From: Triatoma infestans
Lineage: Eukaryota > Arthropoda > Insecta > Hemiptera > Reduviidae
DNA: 64,000 nucleotides
Assembly: GCA_011037195.1 (NCBI GenBank)
Contig: JAAEAF010000277.1
Coordinates: forward strand, 434,001-498,000
Direction: 5' to 3'
The position numbers and the translations under genes are program-made. Of the stretch, positions 42,800 through 54,562 are shown piece after piece; positions within the stretch are counted from its first letter, which is position 1, and each line of letters opens with the position of its first letter. Below the pieces are notes generated by a model. It made no database searches and had not been told where the DNA came from. It saw only the letters and a list, made by a program, of their open reading frames with translations.

Positions 42800-43385
42800 T
42801 TGAAACATTTCTCTTCTCTTTGCTCTTCCCGAAGTGATTTGTTACTTCACACAGTGATATCAAGCCTTTTTCAACAAAGTTAAAAAAAACAACTCGAAAC
42901 CGATTTTTGCACTTACTGTTATCCGATTTTCATTAAATTGGGAATTCTATCATTGCTTGGTAAGACCATACGTTGGTACTATTGTGATTAAAGTAGCTAC
43001 TGTCCCCCCAAAATCCACCGAAAAATCAACTGTCCCAGGGAAATTTTCAAATAAAAGTGATAGGCATTTTATGTGTATAGATAGAATATGAAGTTTAAAG
43101 AATATCATTGGAAGAACCAATTTGGAAGAAAAAATATTCAGTAAAATCGCAATTCTGCTTGATGGATTTGCCGGAAAGCTTCATGTTAGAATGTGGTGGT
43201 AGTACCAACTGCTTCCTGTGATTTTTTGTTTTTGAGATATTTCGTTTGATACACACACACACACACACATACACCCATACACCTTACTGGCTCAGAGGAC
43301 CTCAGATCGTGTATTTCAGGTGAAAACTCGATTTCGAAAATTTGACACGCTCACAATACCTACCTTCTGTTACTAAAGTTATTGC
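42800..43385 (+). mobile_element. Family A copy, shortened
   Basis: Plus orientation, tail-to-tail with the previous one. TGCACTTACTGTTATCCG near 42908, TCGCAATTCTGCTTGATGG near 43148, a CA tract at 43252-43270, and ACCTCAGATCGTGTATTTC. It ends GAAAATTTGACACGCTCACA near 43336. Confidence 0.65.
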
Positions 43386-44040
43386 TTTTGCCGCAATTTT
43401 TATACAATTATGATGGATTCCGCTGCAGCATGCAGTGACATTTTAGAAAGCAAGGTATATCTTAAAAGTTACATTCTTGCCCGCCAGAACAATGCAAAAA
43501 AAAAAAAAAGTTACAGTAGGTACTCGTTGTAAACCAGGAGACATGCCACCATCCAAAAACTATTGTATCCAAAAATATCCATTGTAATTAAGGTTAAACC
43601 CATAAAAAAGATCAATATAAATCTTTACGATCAATAATGAATATGTTCGGTTAAAGAAGCAATCAGTTGGAATTTTCGTTTTGTTATTTCTATATTTGTT
43701 ATTATTAAGTAGTGCTTCTTTTGTGCAAACATACATCTGGTTATTGTTTATAGTAGTTGTGATGTTTGAACTTCCTACACACATTCACTGTTATAAATAA
43801 CAGATGATTCACTTGTTAAGTACACCTGTTATTTTTGTGTTTAATTATTTAGTTTTATTGCCAAAGTATTCTACTTCAAAAAGGAACTTTTAATGGCTTT
43901 CTTTCAAGTTGAGCTTAATTATATTTTACTCAAACAATGGAGACATTCCAAAGTGCACAAAGATTAGAAATATCTATGTAATGTGTGAGTTCTCCTTATA
44001 GTTCTCATTTTATTATGTTAAAACAAAGTAATCTTATAAA
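43386..44040. other. AT-rich sequence, nothing identified
   Basis: No supported gene; small frames are without family resemblance. Confidence 0.35.
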
Positions 44041-44044
44041 ACAC

Positions 44045-44285
44045 ATTCACTCAACTTTCTCTTACTCCATTTTGTGCGCAGTTATAAATGACAACTTTTG
44101 TTCAAACTTGCAATTCTCTTGCTGGATATCTGGTTATCTTCTGTATTATATCAATAGGAGAATCTAAAGTTAATAAAGTCGCCTTTTTGAGGAAAGATTT
44201 ACCATCCACTCCCCCCTAATCCCCCTTAAATGAATTTTCTCTGTAAAAAGTTTCGAACAAAAGTGATGAAAATATTTTAGGTTGT
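44045..44285 (+). mobile_element. Family A fragment (left end)
   Basis: CACATTCACTCAACTTTCTC then TTACTCCATTTTGTG marks a good left end at 44042-44075. It stops after AAAGTTTCGAACAAAAGTGA. Confidence 0.65.
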
Positions 44286-45379
44286 ACATATTAAACAGGA
44301 GGGAGTTTTCGACTTGAATTAAAGTACATTGTCAGTATGTCCACCTTTTCATAATAAATTTTTACATTCATTTAAGTTATGAACCAATTTAATCGGTCGC
44401 ATAAACAAATTAATATGCATGTATGGAATATTACTTTCTTGCGCTCGTATAGTCAGTGTCTGAACTCCAGCATAAAACAGCATTACTTTATTCCCGGTTT
44501 GATAAATAACTAATTCAGTTAAGAAAAAAACAATTGCTAAACAGATTATTAATTAACCTAGTTAATCAAACAAAGTAGACTAATTGATTTAGTGATCTAT
44601 GTATATTGTTTTTTGTTGTAAGTTATTACTTTTTTATCCTTAACGTTGGAGTAAAAAGGAGGAGGGAAGTATTGTGTGCTTAATAAAAATGAAAGTGTGT
44701 GGAAAATTCAATTAGCTGAACGAGAGAGAGAGAGAGTGCGTGCCTAGAGAGTGTGATAGCAGAGTGGAAGGGGTATGTGTGGGTGAGAGAGGTTATTCCA
44801 TTACGACCTTGACAAAGGACATAAACCTGTGCGCCAATATCCTGCAATACTTTGCTTGTCCTGGACAGGTTCACCTCTTAAGTAGTAGTAGCTTCATCTT
44901 CATTTAAGTGATAGTTATATTTGTGCTCTTTCTTGTGGCTGGTGGACTCGCCTACACAGTTCTCTTCCATCCTCACTAAACTAACTAGTTCTGTTTCTTT
45001 AAACAGATCACCTGTCCTGCCTATCTGTCCATTAAGAGCACACCACTTTATATGGGACTCCTCTGTCTTATAAAAGAAATCATTTGTTAATATATATATA
45101 TATACATATTTATATCTCTATATAAATTGCTTAACTAACAAGTTAGTACAGCTTCCCACACAGATTGCTATACGTGAACAGCTCCTTTAGGATAACGGAA
45201 ATTAGTTTGAGGTGTGAGCGGAAGGATGTGCAAAATTTCTCTAAAAGAAATGGTAAACATATGTATTAAAATTTTTGTTTACTAATTAAAGGGTTGAAAG
45301 AAACTTTATTATATTAAGTAATTAAACATTGGCCTGTCGTTCAGCTAAAATACAATTTTTCCTTTTTTTAATTAATTGG
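44286..45379. other. Unassigned sequence
   Basis: Contains one member of a direct repeat (44636-44720), a GA tract, and moderately complex sequence at 44750-45070 without a usable frame. Confidence 0.35.
44636..44720 (+). repeat. Direct repeat, copy 1
   Basis: ATCCTTAACGTTGGAGTAAA ... GGAGGAGGGAAGTATTGTGT ... GAAAATTCAATTAG, repeated at 45473-45555. It ends in a GA tract in both copies. Confidence 0.8.
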
Positions 45380-46110
45380 TACTCTACTGTAAGAGGAAAT
45401 TTTGCGATAGTGTCAAAAATTTCGAAATATACATTTAGAGGGCATAAAATCTCGAGATCCTCAAACTTGCTGTTATCCATAACGTTGAAGAAAAAAGGAG
45501 GAGGCAGGTATTGTGTGCCTAATAAAAGTGAAAGTGTTTGGAAAATTTAATTAGAGAAAGAGAGAGAAAGAGTGACTCGAGAGTTACCGGCGAAATTCAT
45601 CAATCAGATGTGCCAGTTTACTGTATTAATGTTGGTTTCTTGTTCAGATTTTTGGCGATTTTTTTCTAAAACGCCATGGTTCCCAACGATTTATTTTAAA
45701 CTTAATTTATTAATCGAAATTCATAAAATAACTTCATTTTTATTTGAAACATTTTCCCGGGAAAATGCTGCTTGAGAAAATGTGCTTGAGTGGTTCTCGA
45801 GAACAAAGAGGTTCTGGCATTTTTCTAAAGTACCATCTCAGTCCAATGTATGGTTCTACCACCTATATAATATCATAAACATTATAAGTTTTCTAGAATT
45901 CCAAATTTGTATACAACAAGTTTGTACTGAATAGGATATTTACTGTAGGATTGATTAGGATGTTCTGGGGAATCCGAGATATTAGAATTCCAAAATGAAC
46001 CCTACCACCTCCTGTTATTTATTTTAGGGGTTTGGGTAAAATTCAAAGTATAAAGAAAATGTATCAATTCCATGATTGGATAAACTGCAGGTTTCACACT
46101 TTTTTTCTAT
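45380..46110 (-). mobile_element. Family A copy with an inserted direct repeat
   Basis: Minus orientation. CTCTACTGTAAGAGGAAATT end at 45381, then the direct repeat (45473-45555) replaces the microsatellite zone. The family continues with TTATTTGAAACATTTTCCCG and a tail near 46090 ending GGTTTCACAC. Confidence 0.65.
45473..45555 (+). repeat. Direct repeat, copy 2
   Basis: Same as 44636-44720 with a few substitutions. It sits inside a family A copy. Confidence 0.8.
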
Positions 46111-47119
46111 CAATAATGGGTCAGGAATACTTCTTACTTGTAGGCGAGAGGGTTCAACTTTGACCTTTTTTATTTGGAAGTTTTATCGATGAAGCAAGTT
46201 GGGAAACACATCTTTCTGACGTTTAATAAGTGTCAAAAGAAGTATTAATTTAACAAAGATATAAACTTAAAAGTTTTATGAGTTAATATTGAAAAAAACA
46301 TTCATTAATATCCTGATGTTTTAATTAGGTATTTTAGTCATTAATTTTTAATTATAACTTTCTGTAATTTACGAGAACCTACGCTAAAATTATTTCATTC
46401 TGGTATTTGAGTGCTATAGAAGACGATGATGGTTTGATAAACATGTGCAGGATCTCAGTGCCATAAAAGTGGTGTTCAGTATTCTCAGCCGGAGGTTATA
46501 TGGCTGGTTGAGTGAATAAAGTGGTTGAAAGCTGGTATTTTGATCTTCCTCAACTCTCCTACAATATTGGCATTCATTCTTGATTCATTCCAACAAAAGC
46601 CATCTTTAGACCAACCAAGTCTGCAAAGTAAACTTGCTATCGGTTAGTTTCCATTAACTTGAGACTTGCAGTAGTTCATCCATTCCAGAGACTTCCCAAG
46701 TCTTTCTATTCTGAACAATAAAACATCATTTTTTTAATAATTCTGTAAGAACGAAAACATAAATAAATTTTTATATGAAGAGTTCGTACTATTAAATAAT
46801 ATTGTTCGACTTTTGAGTTCCAGAGGTATTAAATTTTTAAAAAAAGTCGTAATTTCTAGCGAATTACTGTGCACTACAAATAAAATCATTGTGAGATTTG
46901 TTGGTTCAATTGATTGAAATGATCACTTTCGGACAAATGATTCACACATATTGTGCCGTACTTCAGTTTCAAAATTTACGAGAGAATATTAAGTAATTTT
47001 AGTTTACATTAGTTCATTATATATACAAATTTAATTTTATCTTGAATGCAAAAATCCTGGACTAAATTAAAATTCAAATAGATTACTTTCCGCCATCTAA
47101 ATACTAATTGTTGAAGAAA
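46111..47119. other. Unassigned, partly of higher complexity
   Basis: 46430-46730 reads like unique sequence and ends in CTGAACAATAAAACA. No open frame of note. Confidence 0.35.
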
Positions 47120-47630
47120 AACTATGACAAACATTGTTGCCGCTTATAATTTTTACTAGTCTTCAATATGTTTTGAGCGTGCATGACCACCTCCCCTCCC
47201 CCTTCAAACATCTCTAGAATCAATTATCTCGGAAAAAAGTTACAAAAAAAAGTGATTGGTCGCTGTATAGGTTAGGTATCCCAAGTTTAATGAAACTCTT
47301 TGACATCTATTCAGCAAAGTCGCAGAAAAGCTATTCAGTAAAGTTCACTTCCGTTGAACCGATTTCCTTAACCGCCACCACAACCCCAACAAAAACTTTC
47401 TTTAAATGAATTCGGCCGGAAAAATGTTGGTAATAAAAGTAATTTACCTACGTATTATATATATATTGTGTGTATGTATATACACAGTTTAAAGAAAATC
47501 GTTAAAGCTGTTTTCGGGGAAAATACCATTCAGTAAAGTGATACTTCCGGGTTGGCCGATTTTGGCCACAATCTCTAATTGTCGGGTCCTCTAATAGCGC
47601 TAAACTAATATCATGTCTGAACTTGGTACT
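47120..47630 (+). mobile_element. Family A copy, ends missing
   Basis: Plus orientation. AGCATTCAGTAAAGTTCACTTCCG-type openings near 47330 and GATACTTCCGGGTTGGCCG at 47540, about 200 bp apart, so one module is shortened. Confidence 0.65.
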
Positions 47631-48889
47631 ACACCAAATTACATTCTCCGCACAGAAGAATCTACTTTTTAATTTATCATCTGTTATATTTTATTATCTA
47701 TTATTTCTTAGTATTATCAATGCTACATTCTTGAGGTTTAGCTGCATTTTGCTATCAGTCATTTCGGATAATTACAGGAACAAATAATATAGCGACAGGA
47801 GGTTGGTCTTTATTGTTTCATTTTATCCATTTTCCTTTCATTTTCTTGGGCGAAAAAGGAAAATATATACTCTAAAAATTTGTTTTTATAAAAAAAAAGT
47901 AAATTAAGGTCGTTTGTAAAAAACAATTAAAGGTCATTTTAATCAACAATAATAATCAGTGAGTGTCAATAGACAATTCATTGCATAATAAAGTTTATTT
48001 AAATACCGTATTGTTGAAATATAAATAAAATAATATTATTCGGCAATTATTAACTAATTTATATTGAATTTACTTTTTTAATTATACAAATAAATTGGAC
48101 CATGGGCTGGAATTGAATAGAAATAAATTCATTTCTGAACTACTTAACAGAAAAGGTCCGCCATGATTGTGTTGCCAATCATTGTACATCATTGTGTTGT
48201 AATTATCAGTATTATGATAACAAAAAAATGCACAACAAAAGCAAGTAAAATACATGTTACAAATAGAACCTAAAATAATGTAACAAAGGATACAAATGCG
48301 ATATAGTTGGAATTATATATTTTGTCGTTCATTTTAACATGTTTGCCGCTATATCTTATTTTGTTGTTGTGAAACTATATATTTGGTGGTTTCATTAATA
48401 AATTTGTCTTTCTATGAATGTTGTGATTTTATTTTTCTGTCGATTCCACACTGCAGATTTGTCGCTCATAATACTTATTGGGCCGACAAATGGGGCAGGC
48501 TTTTTCTTTTTTTGTATGTTTTGTATTGGCAGTATTTATGTTTAAACATTGCTATTTCCTCTTCAAATTTGTGTAATTAATCTTTTTTTATCAATAAGTG
48601 TTTTGTCCTTCAATTATTTTTTTGATGTTTTATTATAGCGCTCCTATTAATATTTTTGTCTTCTATTTATATTTCTTTTTATTGATTATATAATCAGTTT
48701 TTTTTATTATCTGTCGTTTGTGGTTTATATATATATATATATATCTTTTATTTATTTTTCTTTCCTTTAAAACTGCAAAATCAAATGTTTGAGAATGATT
48801 TTTGTTTAATTTAATACCAGTTTTGAGATTGTTGATGAGTAAGTAACCAATATTTTAAGCAATTAGGATGATGCGCGCTTGTGTAAGAT
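47631..48889. other. Very AT-rich sequence, nothing identified
   Basis: Short TA tract at 48728-48744. No gene or repeat boundary. Confidence 0.4.
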
Positions 48890-49262
48890 AAGAATAGGAT
48901 AATTAAAAACAAAAAAAATCGCAGAAAGCATAGACTCGATATTCCTTTTAGGTTTTCGTTAAAAGTTATCTGCACACACATATAAAACCTGTCACTTTTC
49001 TTTAAAACTTTTTCCACGAAAGATTTAGTTTTAGTAGAATTGTGTGTAATCTGTAACGATTACACTTAGCTTTTAAACTGCCACTATATGTTTTACTGGG
49101 GAATACAGCAAAGGGCGCTGCCATAAATATTAAGTAGCCTTTTGACCTAAAAAAAACTAGCTGACCTAAAAAGAAACTACATTGTAATGCCCACCAGCTG
49201 TATATGTGTGTGTGATGTAGCTTCATAAGTGATGAAAATTGCATGTTTGAAGAAAATTTATC
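48890..49262 (-). mobile_element. Family A fragment
   Basis: AAATCGCAGAAAGCATAGACTC, CACATATAAAACCTGTCACT and TTTTTCCACGAAAGATTT; internal pieces only. Confidence 0.5.
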
Positions 49263-49321
49263 TATTATATTTGCAGTGAATTGCAGTAATAATCGTTTAT
49301 GAATGTTTCACGGCAAACAAA

Positions 49322-49428
49322 AATAAATCGGTGTGTGAAACACTTGTGAATGTCGTGACGTTCTCTTAATGCAATTAATACAGCTATATAATTGATTGGT
49401 TTCCGTTTTTGAATAATGTTGGCCACAC

Positions 49429-49464
<36 letters not shown>

Positions 49465-49535
49465 GCCATTTTCTCACTTTTTCGACATAGGGGGACTCCA
49501 AAACATATATCGAAAATTTGACACGATAGCAGCAA
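49322..49535 (+). mobile_element. Family A deletion derivative
   Basis: Plus orientation, about 210 bp. AAATCGGTGTGTGAAACACT left end, GACGTTCTCTTAATG, a CA tract at 49432-49460, AGGCCATTTTCTCAC, and TATCGAAAATTTGACACG. The modules are gone. Confidence 0.65.
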
Positions 49536-49544
49536 CACTTTTAA

Positions 49545-50195
49545 AAAGAATCAGTAAAATCGCACTTCCGGTTTGATACCTTTTGTTAATTGAGACTTGT
49601 GTGTGATTCGCTGGTGTTACATAAAATGAAATACCTAGTTTGAAGTTCCCACGTTTTTCACGTTTTCAACATATTTTGTTTATATAAAAGATATAATATG
49701 GTTAGAGACCTTAAAGTAACTTCTCTCTCTTGAGTAAAATACAATTGAGAGTCCTGGTAGGTGTATTAACTGGGAACTATTGGATGCCAGCCGGTAATTT
49801 ACTCAAGATAGGCAGAATGTCTAGTTCTTTATTCGGAATTCCTGACTATGGAGTCAAGGGGAAACGGCGTATCAGTAACTAAGACAGTGTCCCAGTTTCG
49901 CCAATATTACGCATATTTGGAAGGGCAACGTTCTTAAGGAAATGCTCGGGGAAGTTAGAGATTAAGGATTTCTTAAGATATTGAAGCTAGATTACCAGTA
50001 GATTGCGGGAGCGGCTGCTTAGGAGTAGCATTTTTCTTCTTTTTTTTTTTTTGTGGAGGATAAGAGCCATATGGCTTAGTTCCCTAGCCTTCGGGTACCC
50101 ATTGATAATAATATTTTGTTCTCATGCACATACATACAAGCCAGTTCGCTAAAAAACATTTTTTTTCATATTCAAAATTCTCCTTTTTTTTTTAA
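49545..50195 (+). mobile_element. Family A fragment split by a retrotransposon
   Basis: Plus orientation. TCAGTAAAATCGCACTTCCG at 49550, GAAATACCTAGTTTGAAG, ATATTTTGTT, then the insertion, then ATATTTTGTTCTCATGCACA and GTTCGCTAAAAAACATTTT in register. Confidence 0.75.
49681..50110 (+). pseudogene. 5'-truncated RNase H-type non-LTR retrotransposon, 430 bp
   Basis: ATATTTTGTT at 49671-49680 and 50111-50120 is a 10-bp target duplication. Inside, LRVLVGVLTGNYWMPAGNLLKIGRM at about 49740-49815 matches the conserved segment between RNase H and the knuckle (compare LIVGLLTGHCRLNRHMHLL near 61390-61450 and LLTGHGRFRKHLHKVG near 23410-23455). KLEIKDFLRY near 49950 is the protein tail. The 3' end is CCATTGATAATA, again a TAA-rich tail. 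Stops break the frame. Confidence 0.8.
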
Positions 50196-50754
50196 TCGGA
50201 AGACAAACCAGACACTGATGATGTAAGAAAATCGGAAATTGGTCATAGCCAACCAAAAGAAGCACGGTATAAAAGATCACAATCTCTGAATTAATTGAAT
50301 ACATAAGTCATAAAACATACATAAGTCATGATGAAACAGTTAATATTCTATACAAGATGATAATGTTCTGTAACCTTGTAATAACAATAAAATAATTATA
50401 CAAGGTTAATATTTTTATTAATGATGAATACTAATTATGTAATACGTAACTGCTAATAAAAAAGGTAACCCCCTCTCTATATGGATGATATAGTAAAGCA
50501 AGATAATTAAAACGGCAGTGTGTTCCATTAATCCTTTTTTTTAATTTGTTTTATTAATACGCAAATCACATATAATAAACACTATTAAAATATATCTTTT
50601 ATATTATAATTATGAATTAATTTAGAATTTTCATTCTGTTAGAATTATGAATGTTAAATGTTTATTAACAGCCATTTATTCATATCTGTACTCCATATTG
50701 TGGGTGTTAAGAAGTATAATGAACAAACAAAATAAGAATATAATTTGTAATCGT
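50196..50754. other. AT-rich sequence, nothing identified
   Basis: No supported feature. Confidence 0.35.
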
Positions 50755-51490
50755 TACTTTCTCTTACGCCTCGATATCGATATCAAATTTTCGATATCGA
50801 GTTTTCACCGGAAATATTTGTTTTGAGGTTTCCTGAATCCACAAAAGTGATTTTTAGAAATTGGACTCTATTTCGCTCGCTCTCTCACACACAGAGAGAG
50901 GGAGTGTGTGCGCATATGTATATCTTTAAAGTGAAAATCGCAGTAAGTTCAAACTTGATATTTAGTTTTAAGTTCCACGAAGGAACCTGATCATAAAGTT
51001 TTGGACAAAATCAATCAGCCAGTAGTAACATCACTATACTGTTTCTGAGATTTGCTTGTAAACGGTTCCAACATACCATATCACCTACACATATAAAGAG
51101 CTACAACTTTTTATTTGCAACATTTCTCCGGGAAAATTCATTGAAGGGGCATGTACGGAAGGGGTGGGGTATGTTTTATTGTACTATCTCTAAAGTACTA
51201 TCTTTATTGATTATACAATTCGATCATCTAAACGATATTATTTAAAATTAATAAGTGGCCAAAATTCCTAGTTTGAAGAGAATCAGTTGACCGGAAATGC
51301 GTTTCTACTTAATAGATTTTCAGTTTTCGGCTATTTCTTCGAAAACGGTTCCAACGATTTTGGTGATGTTCTACAATATAGTCTCTTTCGAGAAACTATA
51401 TATCTAAAAACCCAGTGTACGTACAGTATGTATGTATATATCCCCACCATTTATGTGTACTAATAAGGCCAATTAAACTTGGATTAAAAA
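50755..51490 (-). mobile_element. Family A copy, distal end missing
   Basis: Minus orientation. TTACTTTCTCTTACGCCTCG, GTTTTCACCGGAAATATTTG, AATCAGCCAGTAGTAAC (decayed opening), GTTGACCGGAAATGCG at 51286. Replaced after about 51400 by the hammerhead-like repeat. Confidence 0.7.
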
Positions 51491-51675
51491 ATGAAAAACA
51501 CTTGAAATTCCGGGACCGCTCTTTAACACTAATTGCTCCATTAGCCTTCAAGGTGAATCGACCTGAAGAAGCTCATTGCAATATGGTCCAAAAGTTTCTA
51601 GCACACCATGGACGCGGTCTCAACCCGGAATCCCAAGTGTTTTTCATGAAAATGGCCGCGGAAACCTGAAAGAAT
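51491..51675 (+). repeat. Hammerhead-type repeat, single arm
   Basis: CTTCAAGGTGAATCGACCTGA ... AGCTCATTGCAATATGG ... GGACGCGGTCTCAACCCGGA matches both arms of the inverted repeat at 20576-20775 (CTTTCAAGGTGTAACGACCC, GGTCTCAACCCAGAATC). The core here, CTGAAGAAGCTC...TCCAAAAGTTTC at 51563-51599, has lost the GAAAC box. Confidence 0.65.
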
Positions 51676-52290
51676 ATATATTAAAAATTCCAAGTTTGAA
51701 GAAAATTTCTTGATTGAATGTCACGTGAAAGGTCATTCACAACACTTTTAAATCAATAACATCTCCAACCACAAAAAGAGAACACATACTAAATTTTCAA
51801 CGTGTTACAAATGGGTATTTGGGTAATTTGGGTACAAATGGGTAATGGGTATTTTTTGTTACAGTTTTATTGTTTGTTGAATTGTCGTAAGAAAGAAGTA
51901 GGAAGCTCACAAAACGCATACGAGTAGGTAGCACCCTCCCGGTACAGTATGTTTTTTTTAAGGACAGTAAAACTTCATTTAAGGACTGCTCTGCAACAAT
52001 GGTCGCAATGCGGACATTTGCATACTACAAACAGCTTTATTTTTAGTCTTCTTTGTGCTAACAAAAATTAGCATTTTTTACTTTTTTTTAAAAATAATTA
52101 ACACTTGTTAATTTTTCTAGTACAATGGTAACAGTAAATATATTAACATTTTCATCACTTTATGTAAACTAATAATTTTTTTCACAAAATGGAAAACTTT
52201 CTTAAAAACATAGTGTGCGAAACACTCATTTTTTATTTGAAATTGTTTTTGCTTGCTCGCAAAATTGTTTAAAGATTCTATTTTAGTTAC
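51676..52290. other. AT-rich, short tandem words
   Basis: ACAAATGGGTATTTGGGTAA/TTTGGGTACAAATGGGTAAT at 51806-51850 is a small local tandem. Nothing else is assigned. Confidence 0.4.
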
Positions 52291-52800
52291 CCAGGATATG
52301 TTCGCTTAGAAGGAAATGTGAAGTGGCCGACATCTGGGTAGGAAGTAATGAACCCCCTTCATAGCACCGGAACTTTTCTTTGGTATAAGTGACCAGTCTA
52401 TCCTAGAAGAGCTTAGAAATGAGAAGGAATTCAAGGCTCTGGAAATCTCAGTGGACTGAAGCAGGCTAGGACTTGGTCAGCACAGTTACAACCGACTGAC
52501 AAAAAAAAATTTAGGCTTCACATGCCGATAGGTTTCCTCATGCGGTGTTTAGACTTAGGTAGAAGTGCGACCTACACTGCGATACTATTATCCAGAGAAA
52601 AAAATGGAAACTACCGGATGTTTGATGAAGCTAGACAGACCCACGCTATATCCTTCACAGATTCGGATATTCTCATACCTAACTTAAAAGGGATGTTGTA
52701 GATTGAATGGTCTCATCCCGGCACTAGTAGTGGGGGCACAGTAGATCTCCTGCTCGTAATGTTGCAGTGCTCTTCATTCCATTTAAAAAAGGGGGATTCT
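52290..52800 (+). pseudogene. Decayed 3' end of an RNase H-type non-LTR retrotransposon
   Basis: Alignable by eye to 30-440 (GAGCTTAGAAATGAGAAGGA; GGTCTCATCC). ATYTAILLS/CRYYYPEK-like words near 52565 correspond to the knuckle. The tail near 52660 reads FTDSDILIPNLKGML. GGGGGCACAGTAGATCTCCT at 52733 resembles 3' UTRs of such elements. Multiple stops. Confidence 0.45.
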
Positions 52801-52844
52801 GGTGCATCCCCCATTGCCAGTATCAGTTATAATACCACTTTCTC

Positions 52845-52970
52845 CTCCACTTCCAACTGATAGTGAGTTTTACTAAATAGTTAGTAAGAATTTGAAGTTT
52901 AAAAAAAAATGGTTCATATAAATGTGTGAGAAATGTAAAAATATAAGAGAAGGTCGTATGACACCAGATT
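52845..52970 (-). mobile_element. Family A end fragment
   Basis: AAATATAAGAGAAGGTCGTATG then ACACCAGATTTT near 52935-52970 is the outer terminus. The remainder was displaced by the retrotransposon remnant upstream. Confidence 0.55.
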
Positions 52971-53144
52971 TTGGTTAACTAAATATAATTGCTTTTTAAT
53001 GAAGACTCATAAAATAAATAAAATAAAAAAAGATTAGTTGTAGAAAAAGTAAGAACTAAAAAAAATAACAAGAAAACATTAACAACAAGAAACTCTCTTG
53101 TTTCTTGAGAACAAGAATTCTCTTGTAAGTTTCTTATTTCTAGT

Positions 53145-53925
53145 AAAAGTATTGGGTTGTGTCAAATTTTAGACATTGAGTTTTCACCAGAAATATATGC
53201 ATTGAAGTCTCCTGAGTAAGAAAGAAGTGTTTTTAACGAATGGTCTGCATGTGTGTGTGAACAGTATATCTCAAAAATGAAAAATCGCAGGAAGCTCAGA
53301 ATTTGATATTCCGATTTGGTATACCACCTCATCAGATACGAAGATTTTGAGCAAAATTTATCAATCGGAAGTACGACTTTACTGAATCGGTTTTTTCTTC
53401 AGCTTTCGCGATTTTTTCGAAAACGGCTCCAGCCAACTATTTTCTTTAAAATTCGTATACTAGCTTCACACACAATTACCTTTACTTTTGTCGGAAACAG
53501 TTTTCTAGGAAAATGATATTTCGTGATGTTGTGAAGGACGGTGACGTCAAGCTTTCCTCCTCTATCGAGCCTTTTCAAAACAATCTATTATACTACCGTC
53601 TATTACAGTATTATCATGCTGAAATTCTAAAGACAATAATCGGTCTGCAACAGAATAGGAATTATCTCGAAATGGACCAATGATTACCTTTAAACTTGGA
53701 AATCGACATACAAACGGATATTTGTGTAGGCATTAAATTTCAAATATATAAAGTGTTGGTTCTATGTTAATAGCGCGATTTTCACTACCCTACCTGCTTG
53801 TGTTAGTAAGTTAGTATCTTCCCCCACCACCTCTATATTTATGTTAAGACATATGAGCTAAATTTGAAATTTAACGAAAATTTGTCATTTTATATATAAT
53901 TGTAATAACAGGAGTAAAAGAAAGT
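53145..53925 (-). mobile_element. Family A copy
   Basis: Minus orientation. TTGAGTTTTCACCAGAAATA, TCAATCGGAAGTACGACTTT near 53358, GAAAACGGCTCCAGCC. It ends AGTAAAAGAAAGT at 53913-53925, where the RTE-like remnant begins at once. Confidence 0.8.
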
Positions 53926-54357
53926 ATGTTTGCAGTTGCTTGCAGATAGCCCAAGATCGGGAGGACATAGAATATATGATGCGCAAACTAATAGAGGCAT
54001 ATTAAAAATGGGGTATAAAGATAAACATAGCAAAACCTGAGTATATCGACAACAGGCAGAGGAGACCTTACTGTAGAAGACATAAAAATCCCAAGGGTTG
54101 AGCAATTCAAATACTTGGGTTCTGTCATCAGTAAGGATGCTTCAAGTAAAAATGACGTGTTGCAGACGAATATAAGCGCAAAAGGAACAATCGGCATATT
54201 GAACCCCGTATTATGCAGCGGTAATATTCTAAATAATACCAAAAAGATAATATATAGTAGCCTGGTACAATGTACACTACTTTGTTGTGGTGGTTGGTTC
54301 CGCAGAGCTGGAAAGCATCAGAGACATTTTCCGTAGTAGCCTGCTTCATTTTGTGGT

Positions 54358-54397
54358 CATCGACCGGTTTCGGGCGTTCGCCCATCTTCAGGATGCG
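54358..54397 (-). ncRNA. Hammerhead-like motif (left arm)
   Basis: Minus strand: GCATC, CTGAAGA, T, GGGCG-AA-CGCCC, GAAACCGGTC, GATG. Perfect 5-bp stem II, palindromic ACCGGT for stem III, CATC/GATG for stem I. One extra T beside stem II. Confidence 0.5.
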
Positions 54398-54523
54398 TTT
54401 TTCAGACAGTGTGCCAACACAGACTCGTATAGAGAACTTAGTTTCACACTAACTCGTTACTCCGGAGTTAGTGTGAAACTAAGTTACTCTATACGAGTCT
54501 GTGTTGGCACACTGTCTGAAAAA

Positions 54524-54562
54524 CGCATCCTGAAGATGGCGAACGCCCGAAACCGGTCGATG
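54524..54562 (+). ncRNA. Hammerhead-like motif (right arm)
   Basis: Plus strand: CGCATC, CTGAAGA, T, GGCG-AA-CGCC, C, GAAACCGGTC, GATG. Same design as the left arm, with one G fewer in stem II. Confidence 0.5.
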
